Part shown: in pieces, positions 12,403-23,997 of the stretch | Numbering within the stretch: the stretch's first letter is position 1 | Layout of the letters: the number at the start of each line of letters is the position of its first letter | Source of the DNA: Uloborus plumipes | Lineage: Eukaryota; Arthropoda; Arachnida; Araneae; Uloboridae | Assembly: GCA_038373865.1 (NCBI GenBank) | Contig: JAXGGA010002991.1 | Span: 46,768 to 110,767 of the forward strand | Length of the DNA: 64,000 bases | Direction of reading: 5' to 3' | Notes under the pieces: model-generated | The model's input: the letters and a program-made list of their open reading frames with translations, nothing else | The model's database searches: none | Told to the model about the DNA's origin: nothing | Program-made: the position numbers and the translations under genes

Positions 12403-13393
12403 CAAGAGCTAGGAGGTGTCAGTTATGAAGTATAGTTTTGATCCAAGATAATTTTTCTTTTTGAGTAGGAAAATATTTAAGAAATGCTTTGGAAATATTA
12501 AAGAACATTTGATCTTTTATAAGAATTGTAATTTTATTAAAAGTTTGGTGCTATGATTGAACAAATAGTGATCACTAGCTGAGCTACTTTCAAATGTCTA
12601 AGAAACCCTACGGTTTCCCAAAATCCAAGCTGAAAACCTTTGTGCTAGATCAAGCGTATTTATATGCCTTGTTTCTTTCTACAATTTTCTCTCTACACAA
12701 TTTGCAAAACTTGTATCAGGGGCACCCCAGTGGGAGGATACTATGACCTCCAAAAAAAATTTCATATTTGGCAAATTTTTACTAATGATTCGGAAAATTT
12801 AAAAATAGTGAGACAGTTTTGTAATATTACCATCATGCGTTATTTAATTAATTTATTTATTTATTTTTTCAATGATGTTTTATATCTCTTCTCAGCAGAT
12901 ATAAGTATTTATGCATGCACACATTTTATTATTTTCTTGTTTATTCGTTCGTTAAAATTCGGCGCTTCATTTGATGAATTGAGATCCCCCCCCCCCCCCC
13001 AAAAAAAAACTGCGCTTTATGTCTCCGAGCTTCTTTCGGCAATTCCAAAATCTTGATGTTCTTAAAGTTATCTGCTGCAGTTTGTTTTTTAAAATGTCTC
13101 CATTAACAATTATAGTTTCTAAATATTCGTTTATTTTATAAATATATATTCGTTTGTTTTAATAGGCTATGTTAAAATAGCCGAAAATGTTGTCTTGAAA
13201 TGGATTTTTAAAATAACACGCGCAAACACCGCTACATTCATACCTTTCAGGATTCCTAAGTGTAAAAAGAATCATATTTGTTAAATTTTTTTGAACGTTT
13301 CTTTCCTTGAAGAAAATTTATTTTATTATTCGAACCAAAATGCCGCCCCTAAAATTTGCCGCCTCGGACAGGGGTTCGGAATGTCCGCCCCTG
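10639..13393. mobile_element. hAT element nested in the Harbinger-like element, copy 1
   Basis: Seen: ends CAGGGGCGGCCC / TCCGCCCCTG with a perfect 8-bp target duplication ATCATTCA at 10631-10638 and 13394-13401. Internal subterminal GCCACCCC / GCCGCCCC blocks mirror each other. No intact transposase is recognised; a short frame near 12130-12290 encodes Asn/Ser-rich residues of unknown origin. It contains about 41 consecutive T at 12360-12400, where the sister copy has about 15. It interrupts the Harbinger-like transposase frame. Confidence 0.88.
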
Positions 13394-13401
13394 ATCATTC
13401 A

Positions 13402-13590
13402 TCCAACTAACAACTTCTTCTTAATACACAGCTCCATACGCGGAATTTTATACTTCACTTTCGCAGAAAGCATAATTTCGTCTTCGGAAGACGAAGAAGA
13501 TGATTCAGTTTGATCTGAATCAGAATCAATATCAGAATCTGAATCAGAACTTCTTAATATTAAATTTACCAAAAGCGCTGCTTCATCCAT
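13402..13590 (-). pseudogene. Harbinger-like transposase relic, acidic N-terminal part (copy 1)
   Basis: Seen: ATG in a strong context (GCGCCATGG), then MDEAALLVNLILRSS and a long Asp/Ser/Glu run (residues about 15-40), then KVKYKIPRMELCIKKK and a stop at the hAT junction. Across the hAT, at 10630-10554, the same strand reads RVFKSNFRFHLSTMDFIENI. That resembles the 'F...FR.....F..L' segment near the start of PIF/Harbinger transposases. The two parts are one frame apart even after mentally removing the hAT, so the gene is dead. The family assignment rests on this short segment and the terminal repeats. Confidence 0.5.
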
Positions 13591-13951
13591 GGCGCTAAGA
13601 AAATAAAACGACGCTCGACCGGTCGCGGTGTTGTTTATAAACTCTTTCGGTTCCCGGGATGCCCGTGACGTTACAGCCACGACCGGTCGCGCCCGCTTCG
13701 ACCGAGGCTGGGTAGTTTCTAAACGCGCCCTTAATCTTGATGCGCCGGCTCGTATATATAGGGGCCTTAGGTCGACCGATCGCGACCGCTCGTGTTTAGA
13801 AACTCCGGGCGATGACGTCAAAACTGCCCACCCATGTTTATAAACTCCGGTCGTGGTCGTAGCGGGCACGACCGGAGCGCCCGACGATTTGCGCCGGGCA
13901 AAAAGGTCACATGATCGGGAAGTGTCGCTTGCGCGCAAAAAATGCCATTTG

Positions 13952-16910
13952 AGCGATTCCATACCAAATCACCGAAAATAAAAAAAGTTGGTCGCACGAC
14001 CGACTCGGATTTTTTTTTAATTTGGTACACAGATTGATGGTATAGAGGTATGAAAAAGCCCAAAAGGAAAGTTACCTGCTCCACTTATTTTCTGAGATAC
14101 ATGCCCTCAAAGTTTGTCCGCCACGTCAAAATACTAAAAAAGTAATGTTATTTAATCATTTTTTATAAAAAATTGTACTCATGCAAAATAAAAGTGTTAG
14201 ATATCTATGGAAACTAGTTACTCCAGGCATTCTGAAAAAAAATACTAGAACGTTCATAATGAAAATTGCCAAGGTACAGGGCTCTTTGAAGTTGTCACCA
14301 CAAAAACTTGATTTTGCAGATTTTGCTAAAATTCAGGCATTTATTACAAAAAAAGGCAAACAAAACCAAAGGTTTTCTCACTTTCTGGTAGTGTACAGGT
14401 CCTCCCTGTAAATTGCTACGCAATAAATTTTTTGGGTTTCTCACTCCTTCTTGGAAATATTTTAGCTTAAAGATAAGCCGTATGGCAAAAAATGCGTTTT
14501 TGGCCATCTTGGCAGCCATTTTTCTCATAAAGGGGGAGCAGTAGAAACTTTAATTTTTTTTTAAAACAAGCCACTGATATGTTAGCTATTCACAGGAAAA
14601 GAGTTTACTTTTGGTTATTTCTCCCATTAAGAGATATCCTGCTGACAGTATATGCATGTTTTTCGCGACGACCATATGCTTTTGTTCCCCCTCTCATGGA
14701 CTTAAAATTAATTAAACCAAAAAATAATGATATATTTATTATTAGCTGTATTATCTACCCAATATTTCATGAAATTTAATTTATTAAATCATTGAACAAT
14801 AAATTAGATAATTGATGAAAAAAAGAAAAAGTATTTCTCTGATGCCTGAGCATTATGCATTCATAATTACAAAGCACTAAATACTTTCTTGAGGAATTAA
14901 TTAACATAAATGAGCTCTAAATATTTATATTATAAGCAATACCCAATGTTGTGATTGGGATACTCCTGTTTTTAATTGAAGAATTTCTTGAATATCACAT
15001 GAATATCAGGAAAATAAATGAGGTCTTTTCGTTTGATGTAGGATATTTTATGACAAATTTCATTTGATGGGCTACTAACTGAGCATGGTGATAAAGAGCT
15101 ATTAATTTCAGCATCGAATTCCATTTTACCTTATTAACAGTTAAATATTTACAAAATAATTAAATAAATAATTTAATATAAAGCAATGCTAGAAGAATTA
15201 AAATTAGTGCAACTAATTTATTCCCATACTGATCTTTACAAAATTGACATGAGTTGAGCACTGATAAGAACTGACAAGAAAAAGTTTACTCACTAAAATA
15301 TCAGTTCACAAATACTATAAAGCATACATTCTATTTTCCACAAAATAATACTGCAACAAAGAACAAGGGTATCCTCCTGTTTGTAGCCATCAATCAGGAA
15401 CATACAATTACAAGATTGGGTATTGCCTATGAGATAAATATTCGAAGCTCCTTTATTTTAATTGATTTTTCAAGAAATTCTTTAGTACCTACCCCTTTAT
15501 ACCCTTGTTCTTTGTTGCAGTATTATTTTGTAGAAAATAGAATGTACGCTTTATAGTATCTGTGAACTAGTATTTTAGTGAGTAAACTTATTCTTGTCAG
15601 TTCTTATCAGTGGTCAACACATGTCAGTTTTGTAAAGATCAGTATGGGAATAAATCAGTTGCACTAATTTTAATTCTTCAAGCATGGCTTTATATTAAAT
15701 TATTTATTTAATTATTTTATAAATATTTAACTGTTAATAAGGTAAAATGGAATTCGATGTTGAAATTAATAGCTCTTTATCACCATGCTCAGTTAGTAGC
15801 CCATCAAATGAAATTTGTCATAAAGTATCCTACATCAAACGAAAAGACCTCATTTATTTTCCTGATATTCATGTGATATTCAAGAAATTCTTCAATTAAA
15901 AACAGGAGTATCCCAATCACAAGATTGGGTATTGCTTATAATATAACTATTTAGAGCTCATTTATGTTAATTAATTTCTCAAGAAAGTATTTAGTGCTTT
16001 ATAATTATGAATGCATAATGCTCAGGCATCAGAGAAATACTTTTTCTTTTTTTCATCAATTATCTAATTTATTGTTCAATGATTTAATAAATTAAATTTC
16101 ATGACATATTGGGTAGATAATACAGCTAATAATAAATATATCATTATTTTTTGGTTTAATTAATTTTAAGTCCATGAGAGGGGGAACAAAAGCATATGGT
16201 CGTCGCGAAAAACATGCATATACTGTCAGCAGGATATCTCTTAATGGGAGAAATAACCAAAAGTAAACTCTTTTCCTGTGAATAGCTAACATATCAGTGG
16301 CTTGTTTTAAAAAAAAATTAAAGTTTCTACTGCTCCCCCTTTATGAGAAAAATGGCTGCCAAGATGGCCAAAAACGCATTTTTTGCCATACGGCTTATCT
16401 TTAAGCTAAAATATTTCCAAGAAGGAGTGAGAAACCCAAAAAATTTATTGCGTAGCAATTTACAGGGAGGACCTGTACACTACCAGAAAGTGAGAAAACC
16501 TTTGGTTTTGTTTGCCTTTTTTTGTAATAAATGCCTGAATTTTAGCAAAATCTGCAAAATCAAGTTTTTGTGGTGACAACTTCAAAGAGCCCTGTACCTT
16601 GGCAATTTTCATTATGAACGTTCTAGTATTTTTTTTCAGAATGCTTGGAGTAACTAGTTTCCATAGATATCTAACACTTTTATTTTGCATGAGTACGATT
16701 TTTTATAAAAAATGATTAAATGACATCACTTCTTTAGTATTTTGACGTGGCGGACAAACTTTGAGGGCATGTATCTCAGAAAATAAGTGGAGCAGGTAAC
16801 TTTCCTTTTGGGCTTTTTCATACCTCTATACCATCAATCGGTGTACCAAATTAAAAAAAAATCCGAGTCGGTCGTGCGACCCCCATTCGGTGATTTGGTA
16901 TGGAATCGCT
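13952..16910. mobile_element. Large foldback element with 1.4-kb inverted arms
   Basis: Seen: left arm 13952-15372, right arm 15499-16910, near-perfect inverse copies, with a 126-bp loop (15373-15498). The ends read AGCGATTCCATACC... and the inverse ...GGAATCGCT. A 6-bp duplication CATTTG (13946-13951, 16911-16916) is confirmed by the uninterrupted site in copy 1 (about 9585), so this is a clean insertion. The arms hold only chance frames (77 and 66 codons, mirrored), none recognised. AG termini plus a 6-bp duplication are what Maverick/Polinton elements show, so a non-autonomous derivative is possible. This is inference. A truncated relative lies at 43707-45249. Confidence 0.85.
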
Positions 16911-17963
16911 CATTTGACTTTTAGTTTCGTAGCGCAGCCAGCGACGCGCATTTTCTTTTCGGATTTTATATGAGTATATTTTTTTTTAATGTCAATACTA
17001 TTTCTTTTTCTTTCTTCTGTTTATTAATTTTTCTGCATTTCTTTTTTTTTCTTTAATTATAATGTTTTATTATTAATATATATATATATATATATATTTT
17101 TTTTTTCTTTTTCATTTAGTTTTTATTATTTATATATTTTATTATTTATTCCTTTAATTACTTTTTTTTTCATTTATTTTATTTATTTTTTTTTCCATTA
17201 CCTTTGTGTAAATATTTTACTTATATTTTTATTTTAATTAATTATTAACCAAAATTATCTTTCTTGTGTACATACCAAATTGAATGTTTACCCATGTGGG
17301 TTGTTTTGTTGGGGCACATTTGAGCGCTTTAAATAAAGCAAAATTAAAATTGCAAAGAGTTTATTTTCTCATAAATTGAAAACTCTCTTCTTTCTTCTCA
17401 TTGATATTAGAATTGACTCTTGACAGTTTCAAAAATTATTTTTGGACTGGGTACGGAATCGTAAGATTCCAGACTTATCAAAATTTAGAAAATCTTATTA
17501 ATAAATCATCATACACAATAAGGAAACTATGCACTTTTATAAAATTAATTTTCATGGTGCAATATCTAAAGATGTATCAATTGGCTTCATAGCAGAACCA
17601 TCAGTAAATGCTTGATTTAATTCCAAATTTTGCTTGAATGACAGAACAAAAATTTTTACTACCAATTCTTGGAAGCTTTCCAGCTGCTATTGAAGGTTTT
17701 TTTCCCCCATATTATTGAAAAATTTTAAGTTTGGGAAAATTGAGCTGTTCCATGTGTGTGCCCTTGCTCCCCTACAATTTTTATTTTTCCCATTACATGT
17801 TATGATTAAAAAAGAAGTATGTCAAGCACAGTGAAAGAGAAAAGACTTATAATACAAGAGTTTTCACAACTAGATTAATATGAAACACCACATACTATAT
17901 TTTCAATGAAATCCATCGTAGAAAGATGAAAACGAAAATTGCTTTTGAAAACCCTATCATTCA

Positions 17964-20681
17964 CAGGGGCGGCCCTAGCAGTTTTGCCACTCCGGACAAA
18001 AATGCAAAATGCCACCCCTCTTAAAGTTTGAAAAGAAATAAATTGCTTATAAATACAACTTAATAAATAGATGTTGTGAATTAAAAACTGTGACAAAATA
18101 AAATCCTATATTCAGGGTCGGATTTAAACCGAATATCGCCCTAAGCTATTTTAGATATAGGGCCTCTTTTGTAGTCCCTGAAACTATATTGTAGGCTTTT
18201 TTTTGTCCTTTTTTTTCGATGTTTCAGAAGCTCTTGCCCCCCCCCCTCCCCTCCCGTTTTTGCACTTCATACTGTCTTCATTTATTTTTACTTTATTCAT
18301 TTCTATTGACCTTGGAGAGGGATGAGTATAAGGAAAATGATGAGGTGACTATTTTTCATAACGTATAGAATAGTTGCAAGTTCAGGGGGTTGGGGGTTTC
18401 CCTCTCGGGAAAAATTTGGAAAAATAAATATTAAATTCTGCATTTTGAGGTCTTATAAAATGTACCTAAGACAACAAAAAGATAAAGGAGAAAAATAGGC
18501 AAACAATACCTTTTAAAAGTTATACCTCCTTTTGCAAACTAAAATCAATTTAAATAAAAATTGCTTGTGCTTGTGGTTCTATAAATCAGTGACATTAATC
18601 GACAAGGAAAAAGAGCTTGGGAGGAGAAAAGAAAACTGACATTGACTTTCGATATAAAGTTAGTGTTAGATCGTCGCTCCAATCTACCGACTAACACAAC
18701 ACTGAATTAAATGTAAAATGATCAATAAAAAAAATGCATTAAAGGATTTAAAGGAAATGGTGTGAATATTTAAAAAACAGAAAAGTAACATCCCGGAGCC
18801 CGGCCACAAGGACAATTGATGCTTTATGCATTTGATAAAAAATAAAGTTGCTGCACTTATCAAAGAGTTTCAAAGATTTATTTAATTGTTTTCAAGACAT
18901 CTAGAACAATTATATTTAAGGCAATTTATTTGTACTTTCCAGCCTCTGGCATTTTAATACTGAATTGCTTAGTTTCACAGATTGCACTAACTTTGTAAGA
19001 AACGTCTGCTTTAAGTTAAGAAATATAGATATTACTAAAGATTTCTCTCAACATTGTTTTTTAATGGGTTTATATAAGTACTAAAAATATGTAACACGTC
19101 CTAAATTTTTAAGTCTATATATAAATACAATCAATTATTTAAAATTCGTAAAATTAGTATTTAAAAAATGCAGTTAATTGTAGCTGATGCATACTTTTAT
19201 GGCAACTGGATGAGAGGTTAATAATTTGCTTGCTATATCAGAATTACCAGGTAATGTATCGTTGAAAATGTATTATTATGCATTGGTAAATGTATTGCAG
19301 GAGTATTAAGAAAAAAAAGTTTTTTTTCTTTTAAATTCGTTTTGACTTTTAAGCCTGCAAAATTTCTGAGTCAGTTTTTAAATCAATCTGTTCAGCTAAT
19401 TCATAACTTGGTTGCGATTATTTTTCATTGGAAAGTATTTATCACGTCTGGAATAATTATTTAAATCAGCAACGTAAGCAGTCAGCTTCAGCTTCTAATC
19501 TGTTTCTGAATTTTGCTTTTGTCATAGCACAGGAAGAGAAAGATGTTTCGCCCACTTATGTTGAAACAATTAACAATGTTTCACAGCTTTTTTGGAAATT
19601 TAAGGATTCTGTGTAATGTCATTCTACAAATGCATTTTTAGTTCCAATAATTGATTGCCAGTAGTTACATCAATTTGCTGTTTTTTTTTTTTTTTAATCA
19701 AGAGCTAGGAGGTGTCAGTTATGAAGTATAGTTTTGATCCAAGATAATTTTTCTTTTTGAGTAGGAAAATATTTAAGAAATGCTTTGGAAATATTAAAGA
19801 ACATTTGATCTTTCATAAGAATTGTAATTTTATTAAAAGTTTGGTGCTATGATTGAACAAATAGTGATCACTAGCTGAGCTACTTTCAAATGTCTAAGAA
19901 ACCCTACGGTTTCCCAGAATCCAAGTTGAAAACCTTTGTGCTAGATCAAGCGTATTTATATGCCTTGTTTCTTTCTACAATTTTCTCTCTACACAATTTG
20001 CAAAACTTGTATCAGGGGCACCCCAGTGGGAGGATACTATGACCTCCAAAAAAAATTTCATATTTGGCAAATTTTTACTAATGATTCGGAAAATTTAAAA
20101 ATAGTGAGACAGTTTTGTAATATTACCATCATGCGTTATTTAATTTATTTATTTTTTCAATGATGTTTTATATCTCTTCTCAGCAGATATAAGTATTTAT
20201 GCATGCACACATTTTATTATTTTCTTGTTTATTCGTTCGTTAAAATTCGGCGCTTCATTTGATGAATTGAGATCCCCCCCCCCCCAAAAAAAAAAACTGC
20301 GCTGTATGTCCCCGAGCTTCTTTCGGCAATTCCAAAATCTTGACGTTCTTAAAGTTATCTGCTGCAGTTTGTTTTTTAAAATGTCTCCATTAACAATTAT
20401 AGTTTCTAAATATTCGTTTATTTTATAAATATATATTCGTTTGTTTTAATAGGCTATGTTGAAATAGCCGAAAATGTTGTCTTGAAATGGATTTTTTAAA
20501 ATAACACGCGCAAACACCGCTACATTTATACCTTTCAGGATTCCTAAGTGTAAAAAGAATCATATTTGTTAAATTTCTTTGAACGTTTCTTTCCTTGAAG
20601 AAAATTTATTTTATTATTCGAACCAAAATGCCGCCCCTAAAATTTGCCGCCTCGGACAGGGGTTCGGAATGTCCGCCCCTG
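17964..20681. mobile_element. hAT element nested in the Harbinger-like element, copy 2
   Basis: Seen: same ends and same 8-bp duplication (ATCATTCA at 17956-17963 and 20682-20689) as the element at 10639. Length is 2718 versus 2755, the difference mostly in homopolymers. It was copied along with its host element, not independently inserted. Confidence 0.88.
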
Positions 20682-20686
20682 ATCAT

Positions 20687-20875
20687 TCATCCGACTAACA
20701 ACTTCTTAATACACAGCTCCATACGCGGAATTTTATACTTCACTTTCGCAGAAAGCATAATTTCGTCTTCGGAAGACGAAGAAGATGATTCAGTTTGATC
20801 TGAATCAGAATCAATATCAGAATCTGAATCAGAACTTCTTAATATTAAATTTACCAAAAGCGCTGCTTCATCCAT
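20687..20875 (-). pseudogene. Harbinger-like transposase relic, acidic N-terminal part (copy 2)
   Basis: Duplicate of 13402-13590. One Lys codon of the KKK run is missing (IKKLLVG rather than IKKKLLVG). The downstream piece is at 17955-17879 beyond the hAT. It carries the same stop at the hAT junction, so the frame was already broken before the duplication. Confidence 0.5.
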
Positions 20876-21015
20876 GGCGCTAAGAAAATAAAACGACGCT
20901 CGACCGGTCGCGGTGTTGTTTATAAACTCCTTCGGTTCCCGGGATGCCCGTGACGTTACAGCCACGACCGGTCGCGCCCGCTTCGACCGAGGCTGGGTAG
21001 TTTCTAAACGCGCCC

Positions 21016-22011
21016 TTTAAGAAATGTAAATGTGTGCACTCATTGGTTGGAAGCAAGGGGAGCGCGGGTGCCACCCAAAGTGCGGCCGTGGTGGGTCCTG
21101 GGTAATTTCAATGAGCAAGCAAAGAGTTGAGTAGTTCAAAGAAACAACAAAATGATTGAGAAAATGTTTTGAAGGCACGTAAAGTAAATATTGAGAGGAA
21201 ATATTTTTTATAAAATTTTTGCTCAATATTGAAAATATGGAAAATTTCGGAAAATTTGATGAACTTTGGGATTAATGCGCAGACTGAAACCATAATGTAA
21301 AATGGTTTTAAAAAATTCTTTATCTTTCAAACCTTTTTCTTCCATTTACTAACCACCAGTCACTAGTTTTGTCATTTGCAATATTTTTTCAAAAAATTGA
21401 AAAATCTAAAAAAAAATCAAAAATATCAAAACTTTTGGCCAAATGCGCAGACTAAAGATGACATCGCAAAAGTGAAATATTTTACAGAATTGTTACTTAG
21501 TCTCATTCACAGTAAATGAAAGGTACCCGTTTACGAAAATCAAAAATTCATTTTATTCGCTCCACCCTATTTCACACATGTCGCACATGCATAACATTTA
21601 ATGAGAAAAAACATTAGGCACCTTTTAAAAAACAATTCTAAAAACTTAAAAGAGCAAATAATTTCAATGTTTCAATATTGTCTTCAAATTGCCGAATCGT
21701 CAGCAAAAGGTGCTGAATACGGAAATTATTGGGAGGTCACAGGGACCTCGCATCGGGGCGCTTCTGAATTTAAATCATATGAAATCAATTAAACAAAATC
21801 CTTTCTCAAATGGTAAAAAAAAAATAAAGAAATTATGCGATAAAAGCAATCATGTATATTTTGCTGAATTAAGACGAGCAATAAACAAAACGAAGAGTCA
21901 CCGGTTTTGTTTGTCGAACGTTACCTTGTTGAAAAGATTTCGGAGCTGTTTGATGGAATGGTAATGTAATTTTACTCGACGTGGGCCTTTAATAATGGTT
22001 CAATTTGAATC
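21016..22011. other. Unassigned sequence right of the tandem array
   Basis: No gene recognised. At about 21664-21770 (TTGCCGAATCGT, GGGAGGTCAC, CGGGGCGCTTCTGA) it shares an interspersed repeat with the minus strand of 60050-60190. The phrase GCGCAGACT occurs twice (about 21277 and 21446), suggesting an old internal duplication. Confidence 0.4.
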
Positions 22012-22019
22012 ACTTATAT

Positions 22020-23685
22020 CATGGGTGGCCAACCCGCGGCACGCGTGCCACAATGTGGCACGGCAGAGCAGTGACAGTTGCACGCGAAGGCTTTTTGAAA
22101 AAAATCCAAAATTGAAGGGAAAATGTCGATTTTAAAAATATTGTTAAAAACCAAAACCCTTGAACTGATAAATGTAATGATAAAATGACGAATATGTGTC
22201 AGGAGGCAGGCTTACAAATTGTCTTAACTACAATATTGCGAAGTACTTAGCGTTAGCTTCGGCATCCAACGAAAGCTGTGACGCTACTGACAATGCTTTG
22301 TAAAGCATATTTGTGCTTGGCACATATGAAATTTTCCATGCTGCAGAATGGTTTCTTGATCTGCAATAGTTTCAGCTACGGGTGATGAAATTTTTTTAAA
22401 AAGTTAATTCTGCTAGTAAAATTAAGAAACCAGATTGGACAAAATTCGGTTGGTTGCATAAATGAAGATCCTTAAATTGTTTTTGTTACATTAGTTAAAA
22501 ATGATTTGGGAAAAAAACTTCAAAAGTATCATCGAATTATTTATCACAAACTCCTTGCCAAAGAATGAGATTTTTCTCTGCTGGTGACCCTATTGAGTTC
22601 ACTGTATTAGCAAAACTACGAATTAGAGCTCTGAATGTTTTATTAACTTTTCCCAGGAGAAAAAGGAGAGAGCCTGGCAAATTACCAATTCATTGAAATG
22701 TGCAATAGCTGTCTAAAGGAATCATCTCTTATTATCCGGCGTTTAAGTAATTTAAATTTAAGATAGTACAAAAAAAAAGTTTCCTAAACCAGTATATCTA
22801 AATTCTTTTATGATGAAACTTCAGTTTCTTTCTCTCAACTTTGGAGAAAAAAGAATGAAACAACCCAAATTTATTAATTTTGCAATGATATATGGAGAAA
22901 AATTTACACCTATTTTAAGTACATATTCAGTGTTAGGTTTGATTATTTTCAGGATCATAAAAAAAAAATGCTGATCTTTTCAAATTCTATGTCTATCTCT
23001 CTGCTAGACACTACTTGTTACGCTTCTGAAATCCAAATCAGAATTACTGAAATTTTGCATTGATAATAAAATATAAGAGCTTACTTCAACAGAAACTCGT
23101 CCACGTTATATAGAAATTTAGAAATTTGTACCAACAATTTTTTTTTTCACATTTACACACTTTAGCCGTCTGATGCTCTTGTAGATTTGGTTCAAAATAC
23201 GCTTCTAAACAAATATTTTTTGTTATGAAAGCAGAAAAATCTAAATACAGTTGAATATTAATTGATAGCAGAAAACACTTAAACTTCTTAGGATTCTAAA
23301 GAACTAATCCTAAAATTAAAGACTTGGTAAAAAGAAACAGACTCATAAACCATATTAAGTACAGACTGTTTAATTTTTAGAATTAGAATGTTTGATGTTA
23401 TTTGTTTCTTTTTAAGCATAAGCCAACTGACAGAACTTATAAAAGTGTTTATTAACGATAACTCTTAATAAAGATAAAACAAGTCCGAACTTATCATTTC
23501 GATTTCAATTGCTCAGATTTACGAGAAAAAATGTTTCATTTGAGTAAGAATTACATAGTTAGCTAACCTAAAATCTATTTTTAACTTTTTAAAAAACTTT
23601 AATTTGTTGGAAAAATACAATGTGACACGTTGAGCTTTTTCTCTCTAGATAGTGGCACTCTCCCTATAAAGGTTGGCCACCCCTG
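22020..23685 (+). mobile_element. Degenerate hAT transposon with CAGGGGTGGCCAACC ends
   Basis: Seen: ends CATGGGTGGCCAACC and GGTTGGCCACCCCTG with a perfect 8-bp duplication ACTTATAT at 22012-22019 and 23686-23693. Inside, the + strand near 22244-22297 still reads YLALASASNESCDATDNA. This is a close match to the '(L)ALDES.D..D.AQ' segment of hAT transposases of the Charlie/GTF2IRD2/ZBED type. The remainder is riddled with stops. A once autonomous hAT, now a fossil. Confidence 0.85.
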
Positions 23686-23997
23686 ACTTATATCTTCTGA
23701 TTTAATAATTGGAGAGAAATGGAACAAACATCTTCCTCAAAAAAAATATATATATTTCCGAACCATAATATTAGGGAGTGATGGCATTTTTTTGGCCCCA
23801 AAATATGGTGAAGTATGAAATTTATGCTTAAAAAATTAAAATTTTAATTGCTAAAATTATTTTTACAAAGCTATAATTTTTAGTTCCGAAAAATTAGCAG
23901 AGAGAAAATAAGTTATCGTGCAACGTGTTAAATTTTGAAGAATGTATCACATTTCATTTGTCTTCCACTTAACTAAAAATTGTACGTGTGGAAGCTA

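Larger units (their letters stand above)
9098..13730 (-). mobile_element. PIF/Harbinger-like DNA transposon, tandem copy 1 (with nested hAT)
   Basis: Seen: GGGCGCGTTTAGAAAC at 9098 and its inverse GTTTCTAAACGCGCCC ending at 13730, flanked by TTAA on both sides (9094-9097, 13731-13734). Subterminal DNA is unusually GC-rich with CGACCGGTCG-type palindromes and several TTTATAAACTCCGG / TTTAGAAACTC repeats. Harbinger elements start with G-rich ends and duplicate TAA/TTA, which the TTAA flanks allow. A minus-strand acidic ORF (13590-13402) and a piece at 10630-10554 look like one transposase split by the hAT at 10639-13393. An inner inverted repeat GTTTCACCACTTTGGATCC (9150 and 9370) adds further secondary structure. 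Confidence 0.65.
13731..21015 (-). mobile_element. Tandem copy 2 of the Harbinger/hAT unit, interrupted by a foldback element
   Basis: Seen: the sequence starting TTAATCTTGATGCGCC at about 9371 restarts at 13731 and, apart from the foldback at 13952-16910, runs to the same CGCGCCC end at 21015. Copy 2 lacks the left 270 bases present at 9098-9370. Identity is very high by eye; differences are single bases, homopolymer lengths and small indels. So the repeat is head to tail with the junction at a TTAA. Both copies carry the hAT at the same site, so the duplication came after the hAT insertion. Confidence 0.8.

Noticed and set aside
14295..14528. 77-codon frames repeated in the foldback arms (also 16343-16576, 44040-44273)
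   Set aside because: The frame is repeated only because the arms are; it is Phe/Lys-rich with no recognisable domain and in the truncated copy the changes are not silent.
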